From positions 397,322 to 461,321 of the forward strand of contig NZ_EQ973490.1 in assembly GCF_000158035.1 (NCBI RefSeq): a DNA stretch of 64,000 bases, given 5' to 3'. This document shows positions 39,201 to 47,829 of the stretch, one piece after another. The translations under genes were made by a program, and so were the position numbers. How positions within the stretch are numbered: the stretch's first letter is position 1; each line of letters begins with the position of its first letter. Below the pieces are notes generated by a model, which saw nothing but the letters and a program-made list of their open reading frames with translations, was not told where the DNA came from and did not search any database. This stretch comes from Bacteroides cellulosilyticus DSM 14838 (GTDB lineage: Bacteria > Bacteroidota > Bacteroidia > Bacteroidales > Bacteroidaceae).

Positions 39201-40157
39201 CATGGCGGAAGTATAGGTGCCTATGACCATGGAGATATGTCCGGTTCTACCTTCTGGTTCGAACTGCCGCGAGACATACAACCGGGAAAGGTTACTCTGC
39301 AACCCCAAGCCTATTTGAATGAGTTACTGGCTCCCACCCAGGAAGTCGAAAGCATCCCAAGCGATATGCAAAACAAAGAGGATACCCAAAACTGTACGTT
39401 GCTTATCGTGGATGATAACAAAGATCTGACAGATTATCTATTCTCCGCCCTTAAAAGTAAGTTCAAAGAAATCCGGATAGCTTATGACGGTGAAGAAGCC
39501 TTGCGTATCTGCCGTGAATCTTCACCGGAAATTGTAGTCAGCGATATTCAGATGCCACGCATGAATGGCTATGAATTATGTAAGCATATCAAAGAGGACT
39601 TGGAAATCAGCCATATCCCCGTTATCCTGCTTACAGCCCGCAATGATGAGGAAAGTCAGTTATTCGGTTACAAGAACGGAGCGGATGCATACCTGACCAA
39701 GCCTTTCGAAGTAGACATACTTTATACCGTTATCCAAAGCCAACTGAAGAATCGCGAACGGATACGGACACGTTATGCTGAAGCCGGACCACTCCCCCTG
39801 CCACAGGAAAGTACATTCAGCTCGGCCGATGAGAAATTCCTCAATCGCCTGAATAAACTGATCTCCGAAAATCTGGATAACCAGCAAATGGGGATACCGT
39901 TCCTTTGTACGGAATTGGGTATCAGCCGTGCAGGCCTTTACAACAAGCTGAAAGCATTGTCGGGGATGGGGGCCAATGATTATATCACCAAACTACGAAT
40001 AGAACGGAGTGCCTGGCTGCTTACTCATACCGCGCTCAGCATCGTTGAAGTTGCAGACCAGACAGGGTTCTCAACTTCCCGCTATTTCAGTACGGTGTTT
40101 AAGCAATACATGGGGTGTTCACCTACTCAATATAAAGAAGAACACAAGTCATCCTAA
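36246..40157 (+). CDS. Hybrid two-component system regulator (PUL 2)
   Basis: A 1303-residue HTCS. Signal peptide; periplasmic sensor of two-component beta-propeller repeats (first blade VWIGTRSGIGRFDGYEL) up to about 660; Y_Y_Y domain to about 740; transmembrane helix about 745-768; histidine kinase with phospho-acceptor His798 (NHELRTPLT) and ATPase boxes (NLLINALKYSP, SDEGPGL, GTGIGLSYS); receiver domain with Asp1100 (VSDIQMPRMNG, KPF lysine); and an AraC-type DNA-binding domain to the end. It would bind a released oligosaccharide in the periplasm and activate the divergent susC operon. ATG 36246 is chosen from the promoter position and the signal peptide MRKALLTT. Confidence 0.95.
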   Translation: MRKALLTTLLLSLLLSFSYKMAGNTQYAFQQISTQNGLSSSVRCLVVSHEKGYVWIGTRSGIGRFDGYELRKYLHDNITHIIEDKENTIWAITPKGLFYYNYQEDEFRQARDEDNNPVIATSICPWEDGVLFGGSGKLYKYDYANHQIRFLCALTNNKYNITSLQKWDDHTLMCTNRWSRALLIDLPTGQTHPVPFESNELIATLIDKNGNIWVAPYHQGVKCYDRNGKLLHSYDTTNSRLQTNVILSLAERDGQIWVGTDGSGIYILNPKDDTMSVLVRVPGDPYSLPANSILYLYTDSNNNMWAGSVRAGLIHIKEAGMKIYSDALPGFEYALSEKSTLSIYQDEKKDIWIGTDGGGINRLDPVTKKFHHVLSTWGDKVSSITGVDQRYLLVSLFSKGLFFFDKQTENYQPLIIINDSINTLLCKRGKTVNVFRNTPETILLLSEMPYSYHLTRKDFTPIPLDKPAQDVIGTLLPICQNGFVSYLHDFKRIYRIDSRKNRLETLYSCKGDTIFNSVSADENGIFWIGSNYGLSYYSMEKKQCINIPNSLINEINSLICDQRGRVWIGADSKLFAHLIQEGEFILYGESDGIILNEYLEKPRLLSTQGDIYMGGVNGLLCINKQLPNEPNAPPILELADVLVGGERMNALMSTGRRLKVEEQSKPITIKIIAHDKDIFRKPMYRYTLLGMEGQVIYSYQPELTLSGLPARTYQVMASCSTRTGGWTRDYQILELVVLPPWYKSNWFISICFILIVSGVILAFFSLLHRKENKLKWAMKEHEQQVYEEKVRFLININHELRTPLTLIHAPLKQLLESLSPEDDKYPVIQSISKQSGRMKNLLNMVLDVRKMEVGQSTLNVGTVELTPWIEQLITDFRPEAQLKDISILYSPGPEVDTLCFDKEKCTTILINLLINALKYSPENSLIRVTTSLSDDKSRVRISVSDEGPGLKDVDINNLFIRFYQGNNSRPGTGIGLSYSKILAEQHGGSIGAYDHGDMSGSTFWFELPRDIQPGKVTLQPQAYLNELLAPTQEVESIPSDMQNKEDTQNCTLLIVDDNKDLTDYLFSALKSKFKEIRIAYDGEEALRICRESSPEIVVSDIQMPRMNGYELCKHIKEDLEISHIPVILLTARNDEESQLFGYKNGADAYLTKPFEVDILYTVIQSQLKNRERIRTRYAEAGPLPLPQESTFSSADEKFLNRLNKLISENLDNQQMGIPFLCTELGISRAGLYNKLKALSGMGANDYITKLRIERSAWLLTHTALSIVEVADQTGFSTSRYFSTVFKQYMGCSPTQYKEEHKSS

Positions 40158-40236
40158 CGTTTTTCCAAGAATTATATTTTGTAGTCATCTTATGGAATTA
40201 TCAGGAATAGGTTCAGTATAAACAGGCATATTGAAA

Positions 40237-41169
40237 TTAATTCGAATGGATAAAACGCCCTTTTTCATACAATAATTCTCCTATGTATAATGCCGTTTCC
40301 CTATCACTGTTCAAACGAGCTTTCCCAGCCGACCCGTGACACAAGAAAATAAATTTGCCGTTTATTAAATAAATAGCAGGATGAGAACCGATTATTGTTG
40401 AAGAATATGTCCAAGTATCACGACCATTTTCCGAAGAGTAAATACGAAGCCCCTTATCCCAAGCATCCACTATCATCCAATATTTATTATCATATTCCCA
40501 CACAAACGGTGCTTCATGTCCGCAGTCTGTAATAGCTGGTCCAACCACGTCCCAATGATAGAGATCGGTACTCTCTGCAAACCAAGTATGATTATCATTG
40601 GCCTCATCCTTGTACCATAATAACCACTTATCCCTCACCTTACATACTCCCGCATCAATGCAATGTTCCGTGGATAATGAAAGAGTTGACTGATATTTCC
40701 ATCTCATCCCCTCTTTACTCGTAAAATGTTTGATAAACCGCTTTGCATTCCAATCCTGGTATACCCCGGGAACAAAAGTAACAAACATATGCATTAAGCC
40801 ATCCTGTACAATAACTTCCGGTGCCCACCAAGTCTGCGTATGTTTTTTATTGGTTAAATTTTCATCTCCTACACAAGTACCCCTATACTTCCACTCTTTA
40901 CCATCTTTAGAAGAAGCTATACCAATAGAACTTCCATGCATCCACTCTACTCCCTGACCGTCATAGTAGGCTCTCCTTTGTGTATAATATACGAACCATT
41001 CCTTATAATGTTCGTTCCACACCATCACCGGATCAGCAGCACCTCCCCACTTCTTATCAGAGAAGAAAGGATTTTCAACCGATAACTGAAAATCGGTTTC
41101 GGGGAATTGCGCCGGAACATGCAAGCATTGCCATATACAGATCAAAAAACAAAACAGATTCTTTATCAT
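40237..41169 (-). CDS. Five-bladed beta-propeller glycosidase, GH117/GH43-like (PUL 3, distal)
   Basis: A 310-residue secreted protein with a signal peptide ending near VPAQF. Probable acidic triad: Asp46 (GGAADPVMV), Asp172 (CIDAGVC) and Glu219 (GHEAPFVW). A His directly precedes the Glu, as in the GH117 neoagaro-oligosaccharide hydrolases where the His has been proposed as general acid; GH43 enzymes lack this His as a rule. It is shorter than usual GH117 proteins. A paralogue lies at 46752-47816. It is the last gene of the PUL 3 operon, 26 bases after the BNR gene, and converges on the PUL 2 HTCS with a 79-base spacer without a clear terminator. Substrate unknown. Confidence 0.8.
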   Translation of the reverse strand: MIKNLFCFLICIWQCLHVPAQFPETDFQLSVENPFFSDKKWGGAADPVMVWNEHYKEWFVYYTQRRAYYDGQGVEWMHGSSIGIASSKDGKEWKYRGTCVGDENLTNKKHTQTWWAPEVIVQDGLMHMFVTFVPGVYQDWNAKRFIKHFTSKEGMRWKYQSTLSLSTEHCIDAGVCKVRDKWLLWYKDEANDNHTWFAESTDLYHWDVVGPAITDCGHEAPFVWEYDNKYWMIVDAWDKGLRIYSSENGRDTWTYSSTIIGSHPAIYLINGKFIFLCHGSAGKARLNSDRETALYIGELLYEKGRFIHSN

Positions 41170-41195
41170 ACTTTTATTCTTTAATTATTATTTCC

Positions 41196-42369
41196 TTATT
41201 TCTTACTGAAAGCACGAAAGTTCCGAATACGATGAAAAGTCATATAATTAGCATCATGTTGCCGGGGTGGATTTCCGGTTTTATCTCTCCAAGCTGTACG
41301 GGAGACAAAAACAATGTCTTTTCCATCAAATTGCCAGTCGACATATTGAAAGCCATACAATTCCGGTTGATCGCATGTCAGCACCGTATCTTTGATACAC
41401 CACTCCGTCAAATTATCCGAGCACATCAAAACCTGTGTGTTACGTATAGCACCACCATCCATATTGTGCCGGTCTTTTTTCCAATATAAAATTGGATAAC
41501 GTCCAATACTTCTTACTTTTTTTATCATAACGAATGGTGAACTTCTTGCCTGCTCCCGGAAGTTTAATGAAATCTTTCTCCGGATTAAAAGTCATAATCT
41601 TACCATCCTCTGAAACAGAAGTCATTGCAGCCACGTCATCCGGTCCATAGGCCACACGCAGGATATCTTTGACTTCTCCCTCTCGGGTTACTACCGCATT
41701 GCCTTCCAACCATGCGGTAGCTCCTTCTTTCCACGACGAATCATATCGTATCTCGTTACTAAAATTCCACTGTCCGGCGTCCAGCAGATCGGCTTCACAG
41801 GAAATTGAAGTCATCAAAGCGGAGAAAGGTCCCCAGCCCCATTCTTGTCCCATATTTTCCATAGCACGCCAGTATTTTCCTTTATGACGAACTACCGGGA
41901 CCGGAGCACAGTGATAAAAGCCACATCGGATAAGCCCGGACTTTTCATCTTTAGGTTCTGTCCAGGAGCGCCCAAAGTCCAATGACCTACGAACTACAAA
42001 ATCTCCATACCCCATTGTAACCTTAGGTGATATACCTATCAGATACAACTCTTTGCCACGGTTAAATAGTGTAGCCCAAGTCAGAGATTCCAGTTTGGCT
42101 ATCGGAGTCCAGGAATTACCACGATCCCCGGACCTATAGATATAAGTATCCGAAAGCTTTTTGCCAAAATAATCGTGTGAAGCAATATAAGTACCATCCG
42201 GCATGATAACAATGCTGGGTGATCCTATATATTCATGAGATATCGCCGGTGCATTATGTATTACAACTCCGGGAGGAAGTGTGTCACCTTCCTGGGTGAT
42301 TCCTGCCCAACACAGGTTTGTAATCAGCAGGCAGCCGACTATTATCTTTAATGTTCTTTTCACTTTCAT
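41196..42369 (-). pseudogene. BNR/sialidase-fold protein, frameshifted (PUL 3)
   Basis: Two overlapping frames make one protein of about 390 residues. The first frame (42369 to 41440) has a signal peptide and BNR-type Asp-box repeats (YRSGDRGNSWTP, RRSLDFGRSWTEP). It runs out after WTLSNFILEK. The other frame continues from DRHNMDGG to the family-like end FQYVDWQFDG and HDANYMTFHRIRNF, stopping at 41196. The junction lies at six T (41475-41480); removing one base restores the frame. It is either a real inactivation or a homopolymer sequencing error. The fold is shared by sialidases and other exo-glycosidases; no sialidase Arg-Ile-Pro signature was seen, so sialic acid is not implied. It overlaps no neighbour and lies 2 bases after the GH127/146-like gene. 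Confidence 0.75.
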
Positions 42370-42371
42370 AC

Positions 42372-44705
42372 CTACTCATGTTTTGCTATACGCGCATTAT
42401 AGATTGCTCCTGTCCAGTTACCCGGTACACCTTTAAAACGGATTGTTATCTTTTCCTTACCTTTCCAGAAATGCTCCGGCAACGAATATACTCCTTCAAA
42501 GAACTGATTCGGTTTATTCTGATAAAGATGTTGCCTGGCCAGTACCTTACCGTCTACATAAATATCAAATTCCAAATGAGCCGTTTCGCCTCCCCAATAG
42601 GTGACATGTAAATCTTGAGGAACATCGGGCAAAACCTTCATATCAAATTCAAACCAACCACCAATCCAGGCCGCTCTCCACTTTTTCCGGTGCGAAACAC
42701 CATTACCAATACCCTCCCCACGGAAATTATGATCTCTCTCCGGTTGCATTTCACCTAAAGTAACGTAGTCAACCGTTATCTTATCCAGATCCTGCAACCG
42801 CTTTAATTCATTTTTATAGGCTTCCTGCATATCCTTCCATTCTTCAGTAGTAAACAAATCCCAGTAGACCATATAATGTTGATGATGCATCCCATAGAAA
42901 GGAATTAAAGACATATCTTTCGGTTCTCCAACCCCTTTTGTCTTAAATCGCAAAGGACTATCAGATACTTTCTCCAGCCACTTGTCCACTGGCTGATTAT
43001 TGGTTACTAACACCGGAATATCTTTTTCCATATCAGGTTCCTCTACTCCCAACTCACCAGCCAGCAAAACCGGTCCATAGAAAATACCCACCCGTTTTTC
43101 ATTATCAGGCATAGATACGGTATAAAACTTTATTTTAAAGGTAATTTCTATTTTATCATTATCTTTCCATTCCCGCTCAATAGAAACATAGCTATTATTA
43201 GAAGCCTCAAATGAAACAGAACTTCCATTCACTTTGATACGCATGGACTCCGCCCATTCCGGATAACGTAGACGGAATATAACAGACTGTGATTTTTCTG
43301 TTTTAACTGTCAGCACAGTTTTATCAGAAGAAGGGATATCCGTATCCTGGGTAACAATCATCTTCCGGTCCGTCCAATTCAATTGCGAAGGGATGAACAG
43401 ATTCACCCAAAGGCTGGAATCACTGCCTTCAGAATAAATAAAGTCACCATACTTCACGTGATTTTCCATACCGGATCCGCTGCAACAGCAAAATGATTGA
43501 AAAGGAGACAAATAACCTTTCTTACCACCAGAAATCAAAGGCGTATAGTAAGTACACATTCCATCATCCGGATTCTGAGAAGCCAGAATATGATTGAACA
43601 CGGCTCTCTCATAATAAGCACTATACTCAGGAAGCGACTGCCAGGAAAATAAATGCCGCGTCAGTTTCAGCATATTATAAGTGTTGCACGTTTCTGTATT
43701 GGAAGTGCTTAAGCGTTCATTCAATTGTCCGGGGGTTCCAAAATGTTCTCCATCACTATTACCTCCGTTCACATAAGAATGATTCTGTACCACCGTATGC
43801 CAAAAGAAAGAAGCAATCGCAGAATCACGCTTACTACCAGTCAATTCATACAGGCGTGCGGCTCCTATAATCTTAGGTACCTGCGTATTGGCATGCTTTC
43901 CTTCCAAATCATCCACTCCCACCGCTAAGGAATCCATGATAGCTTTATGATTATCGAACCGTTGAGCCAAAGCCAGGAACTTTTCATTCTTTGTACAAGC
44001 ATATAAATTAGCCAATGCCTCATTCATGCCACCAAACTCACATGCCAACACTTTCTGCATTTGTTCTTCTGTAAGATGCTGAAAGGTACCATACATCCAA
44101 TTGGCCAATTTTTCGGCAACAACCAATGCCCGCTCATTATGAGCGTATTGATAAGTATCAATCAGTCCGGCCAGAACTTTATGCATTACATACAGAGGTA
44201 CCCAGCCTCCATTCAGGTCGAATCCCTGTGAATATATCTTTCCAGCCGAAACCTCCTTAAAAATCCTTTTACCATCCGGTGTAGCCGCCAGATAACCATC
44301 ACCATTTGCCTGTTGGCAACTATCCAGTTCATTAATAGTGTATTCTAATCTTTGCAGGAAACGTTCATCTCCCGAAGTTGCATAGTACATGGCACAAGCT
44401 GATAAATAATGCCCCAATGTCTGTCCGGCTACTCCCAGACTTTCCCATCCTTCATATTTAGGAGCTTTAGGAACCAATCCGGCTTCTGAGCGGAATCCAC
44501 TAAGAAAACGGTCCGGTTCCAATTCCAGCAGATAAGCAGTCTCCTTTTCCTCCGCATGTTTAAAAGGTCCCTTAGTTATAACGACCTCCCCCATTTCAAA
44601 AGGTTTTGTCGGTAAAACCGGAGTATCTACTTGTTTTGCCGCTTGCTGGCAGGACAGTAACAAGCACAAGGCACACACGCCATAAAAGTATTTCTCTATT
44701 TTCAT
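42372..44705 (-). CDS. GH127/GH146-like (beta-L-arabinofuranosidase family) lipoprotein (PUL 3)
   Basis: A 777-residue lipoprotein (LLSC, Cys19) with an (alpha/alpha)6 barrel. The zinc-cysteine centre of the family is visible: Glu338 and Cys340 in TETCNTYNM, and the cluster Cys406-408 in FCCCSGSGMENH, which supplies the cysteine nucleophile in characterised members. The barrel is followed by beta domains (about 430-600) and a C-terminal sugar-binding-like region (about 660-777, HVTYWGGETAHLEFDIYVDG). Characterised relatives act on beta-L-arabinofuranosides and on aceric acid in pectin. Which sugar is recognised here cannot be read from the sequence. It lies 11 bases after the GH50-like gene. 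Confidence 0.88.
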   Translation of the reverse strand: MKIEKYFYGVCALCLLLSCQQAAKQVDTPVLPTKPFEMGEVVITKGPFKHAEEKETAYLLELEPDRFLSGFRSEAGLVPKAPKYEGWESLGVAGQTLGHYLSACAMYYATSGDERFLQRLEYTINELDSCQQANGDGYLAATPDGKRIFKEVSAGKIYSQGFDLNGGWVPLYVMHKVLAGLIDTYQYAHNERALVVAEKLANWMYGTFQHLTEEQMQKVLACEFGGMNEALANLYACTKNEKFLALAQRFDNHKAIMDSLAVGVDDLEGKHANTQVPKIIGAARLYELTGSKRDSAIASFFWHTVVQNHSYVNGGNSDGEHFGTPGQLNERLSTSNTETCNTYNMLKLTRHLFSWQSLPEYSAYYERAVFNHILASQNPDDGMCTYYTPLISGGKKGYLSPFQSFCCCSGSGMENHVKYGDFIYSEGSDSSLWVNLFIPSQLNWTDRKMIVTQDTDIPSSDKTVLTVKTEKSQSVIFRLRYPEWAESMRIKVNGSSVSFEASNNSYVSIEREWKDNDKIEITFKIKFYTVSMPDNEKRVGIFYGPVLLAGELGVEEPDMEKDIPVLVTNNQPVDKWLEKVSDSPLRFKTKGVGEPKDMSLIPFYGMHHQHYMVYWDLFTTEEWKDMQEAYKNELKRLQDLDKITVDYVTLGEMQPERDHNFRGEGIGNGVSHRKKWRAAWIGGWFEFDMKVLPDVPQDLHVTYWGGETAHLEFDIYVDGKVLARQHLYQNKPNQFFEGVYSLPEHFWKGKEKITIRFKGVPGNWTGAIYNARIAKHE

Positions 44706-44716
44706 GATATTATATT

Positions 44717-46717
44717 TTATTTACTACGAAGTTCATACATCGTCTCACCAACCGAACGTGCAGCACGTATCAGTTCCCAGTTGGGAGCATCATATACATT
44801 AATAAAACCAATCTGATAGTTCTCTCCATCTCCGCGCCCGGTTACAGCCTGGTCATTGTATTGGAACCAGTGTGTACCAACCAGATAAGGATTCATCACG
44901 GCATCCTGCACATAATGTTTATACAAGTCAGCCCGGTTCTCCTGACTGCCTCCATAACGTAACCCGCCATGCAGCAGACCACGATCCAACCCTCCGAAAT
45001 GGAACTCACCGATTATCATCGGAAAATCACGATCCTTGGAAGGCCGAAGCGAATATGCCGAATAAGTATACCTGTTGAAACTTACAACATCACAATATTT
45101 GGCTGCGATATCTACAATCCATTGTTGCACGGCATTCCCGGCAAAGTCTCCATAATTAAACCGGCAACCCAAATACAGTTTGTGAGGCGCTTTTGCTTTT
45201 AATGCTTCTTTGACAGAACGAAAATAAGCATTCGCCATATGACTTGTGAAGTCAATCAAATCATTTGTAGCCCCGGCATAAACTGAATCATTTTTCATCC
45301 AATCTTCCCAAGTAGCGAACTCACTTCCCCAAATAGTATTCAGTTCAGCCAAGGATGCATATTTCTCAATCAAACGATTCTTGAACACTTCCTTCGCATA
45401 AGGATATCTCCCTTGTAAAGCCAAAGTAGCCAGATAAGTATTATTACCCCAACCCAGTTCATTATCAACAAAGTATCCGATACACCATTCATCATTGGCA
45501 GCTGATGAGCCGGCAATGGTCCGTTCAAGACCTTTCCGAAATTCCGGTGAGAACGGATCTTGTATGAAATGCCAATATTGCGTATGGATTACTGCCGTAT
45601 AAGGAATCTTTCTTGTACGGATCACTTCTTCATTAGACCAGTTTGCAATGGTATTAATATTCCAACTCTTTAACCGTCGGTTTGCCTTATCAATCATTTT
45701 GGTTTTATAATCAGCACCCCATTTCCGATACATATTCAGTTTCCAATAAGAAAGCTCTTTCCTGTCGTTACGCTCAGAAACAAACAAAGATGAATCCACC
45801 GAAGCCGGGAGATTCAAGGGACGATAAAACTTCTCACGCCCTTTGACATTCGTCTCGTCTCCTCCACCTACGCAAGTAATGCCATGCGACCAAAACAGAT
45901 ATCCCTGCGGGTCAACCAACCACCATTTACCCTGATATTTCTCTACGCGAAAATGTCCGGTAGCAGCCAATTGAGGTCCCTTTGCCCAACCCCCATAAAT
46001 ATCCCAGCTTTTATTGCCCGGATAATTTTTCATATCCTGTTCCTCTCTTTTATCCGCTTTCACTATTTCTCCGACACCAGATATCTTACCAGGATAACGA
46101 CTATGAACATATTGCCCGAATTCATCCACAAATGGAAGTAAATCTTCATATTCCTTGCCTGAGTATTCTTTATAAGGAATGGTCAGCATCACATTCTTCA
46201 CCACGACCTCATCTCCCGACTGAATACGGGGAAAGTCCAAGGAAAAACGATGGATAGATTCCGGACGATAACCACACCACAATCTTGTAGCACCACCGGG
46301 TAACCCATTCATTTTGGGAAACAATTCCAATTGCTGCATTGAATATTCTTTGCGTAAAATCAGAGTTTCAATCTTTTTCGTACTCCGTGCAGGTACATAC
46401 CCCGCACCTGTACTCCAATAATCGCCATCCAAATGGCACTCCACGAATAACTCATGATCTGCCAGGTTCTGGACTTCACAAACTAAATGTACAAAAGGGG
46501 AGAAGTCCCAGGCCGTTTCTCCCGAAGAAAAAGTCACGCTCGCCCCTTGCCGGGTTGCCGTCCAATGCAACGTCTTGCCTCCGGAAACTTTTTCAAGTCC
46601 ATACGTATCAATACTACCTTCTTTTAATAATTCGGGAAGTAGTTTTCTGTTATTCTGTCCTACTGCCCATACAGAGCAGGTAAATACTATTACAATTGAT
46701 AATAAGAATGTTTTCAT
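44717..46717 (-). CDS. GH50-like glycoside hydrolase, agarase-related (PUL 3)
   Basis: A 666-residue secreted enzyme with a signal peptide (cleavage near AVGQN). An N-terminal CBM-like beta-sandwich (about 40-180) precedes a TIM barrel. The motifs GYFVDNELGWGN (Glu420, acid/base candidate) and IIGEFHFGGLDRG (Glu571, nucleophile candidate), followed by THWFQYNDQAVTGRGDGENYQIG, match the catalytic regions of GH50 beta-agarases. Known GH50 members cut beta-1,4 bonds of agarose to neoagarobiose. Relatives in gut Bacteroides may have other galactan targets. It lies between a GH117-like propeller and the GH127/146-like gene. The family call is strong, the substrate is open. Confidence 0.82.
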   Translation of the reverse strand: MKTFLLSIVIVFTCSVWAVGQNNRKLLPELLKEGSIDTYGLEKVSGGKTLHWTATRQGASVTFSSGETAWDFSPFVHLVCEVQNLADHELFVECHLDGDYWSTGAGYVPARSTKKIETLILRKEYSMQQLELFPKMNGLPGGATRLWCGYRPESIHRFSLDFPRIQSGDEVVVKNVMLTIPYKEYSGKEYEDLLPFVDEFGQYVHSRYPGKISGVGEIVKADKREEQDMKNYPGNKSWDIYGGWAKGPQLAATGHFRVEKYQGKWWLVDPQGYLFWSHGITCVGGGDETNVKGREKFYRPLNLPASVDSSLFVSERNDRKELSYWKLNMYRKWGADYKTKMIDKANRRLKSWNINTIANWSNEEVIRTRKIPYTAVIHTQYWHFIQDPFSPEFRKGLERTIAGSSAANDEWCIGYFVDNELGWGNNTYLATLALQGRYPYAKEVFKNRLIEKYASLAELNTIWGSEFATWEDWMKNDSVYAGATNDLIDFTSHMANAYFRSVKEALKAKAPHKLYLGCRFNYGDFAGNAVQQWIVDIAAKYCDVVSFNRYTYSAYSLRPSKDRDFPMIIGEFHFGGLDRGLLHGGLRYGGSQENRADLYKHYVQDAVMNPYLVGTHWFQYNDQAVTGRGDGENYQIGFINVYDAPNWELIRAARSVGETMYELRSK

Positions 46718-46751
46718 GGTTATTCTTTCAATATTCTGTTTTTAATCAAGT

Positions 46752-47816
46752 TTAGTTCAACCCATCAGGTAAGTAGAAATCAAAAGGGGCATTTCTATCG
46801 CTTCCCATTATTCCGTTTCTGTCTACCTTCAATTCAGCTACTTGTATCGACGAACGACGATAGATATAAGGCAACACACCAGCTTCATCCAGCTTTCCGG
46901 TCTCGTCGCCCCAGCCTCCCTCTTTCTCCCATCCCGGATGGGTGAAATAAAAGACATACGCCTTATCTCCGGTCACCACCACTCCCGGATGACTGGCACG
47001 GACATTGTCATCTTTGCGCTCCCCTCTGCTTCCCAATATAACGCTTTGCTTCTCCCACTTCTCAGCATCCTTTGAGCGGTACACTCCAAAGCCATTCCAC
47101 TGGTCTATCAGCATCCAGTAATATTCTTTATAATAGAACACAAAAGGCGCTTCGTGAGGAACATCACCAATCGTAATGCCCGGTACGTTCGTCCAATGAT
47201 ACAAATCGTCGCTTACAGCTTCCACCGTATAGCCTATACGCGAATTCTTATACCACATCCCCCATTTTCCATCCGGTTTCTTATAAACCGTGGCATCCAG
47301 TAACGGGTCTGCATCGGCCAAAGGTATCAATCCGCAGAAGTCCCAGTTCCACAAATTACGACTTGAATAATGAGCTATCTTGCCTATCCCCGACCATGAC
47401 TCGTGCACTCCCCGGATATAGGTGACAAACAAATGGTATACTCCTTTATCATACACTACATGAGGAGCCCAAAACGTATTTCTTCCGCGCTCGAATTCAA
47501 GATCCAATGCACCTACATAATTCCAGTTCTTTCCGTGATCCGTGCTGACTGCCACGCCGATCCTGGTTCCATAACACCAATTGGTTCCTTGCGTAGGGAC
47601 ATTAGCCCGCCGGTTGGTGTAGAACATATACCATGCCTTCTCCTGTTCGTTATATATCACCATCGGATCTGCTGCCCCGTCATGAATGGGATCTCTGAAC
47701 AAAGGGGCTTTAGCGACTCTCATCTCTTCTTTAGCCGCTGATTGAGCTTTCAGATCCATATCAGTCCCCAATATCAGACCACCTACTACTATGAGTAGTA
47801 ACAATAATCGTTTCAT
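46752..47816 (-). CDS. Five-bladed beta-propeller glycosidase, GH117/GH43-like (PUL 3, proximal)
   Basis: A 354-residue secreted protein, paralogous to 40237-41169. Probable catalytic residues: Asp50 (DGAADPMVIY), Asp174 (LLDATVY) and Glu222 in PHEAPFVFYY, with His221 beside it. The block FWAPHVVYDKGVYHLFVTYIRG is shared with the paralogue (WWAPEVIVQDGLMHMFVTFVPG region). The extra C-terminal 40 residues lack a counterpart in the shorter copy. Two such exo-acting propellers in one locus suggest two related non-reducing-end sugars. It lies 13 bases after the esterase gene. Confidence 0.8.
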   Translation of the reverse strand: MKRLLLLLIVVGGLILGTDMDLKAQSAAKEEMRVAKAPLFRDPIHDGAADPMVIYNEQEKAWYMFYTNRRANVPTQGTNWCYGTRIGVAVSTDHGKNWNYVGALDLEFERGRNTFWAPHVVYDKGVYHLFVTYIRGVHESWSGIGKIAHYSSRNLWNWDFCGLIPLADADPLLDATVYKKPDGKWGMWYKNSRIGYTVEAVSDDLYHWTNVPGITIGDVPHEAPFVFYYKEYYWMLIDQWNGFGVYRSKDAEKWEKQSVILGSRGERKDDNVRASHPGVVVTGDKAYVFYFTHPGWEKEGGWGDETGKLDEAGVLPYIYRRSSIQVAELKVDRNGIMGSDRNAPFDFYLPDGLN

Positions 47817-47829
47817 CTATATAGCGTTT

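Noticed and set aside
41475..41481. Possible programmed dnaX-type slippage (A AAA AAG) in the BNR gene
   Set aside because: The heptamer is not in the phase required for -1 slippage, and the needed change is +1; a mutation or sequencing error is simpler.
41196..42369. A true sialidase that would make PUL 3 a sialoglycan locus
   Set aside because: Asp-box repeats show only the fold; no Arg-Ile-Pro motif or other sialidase partners were seen.
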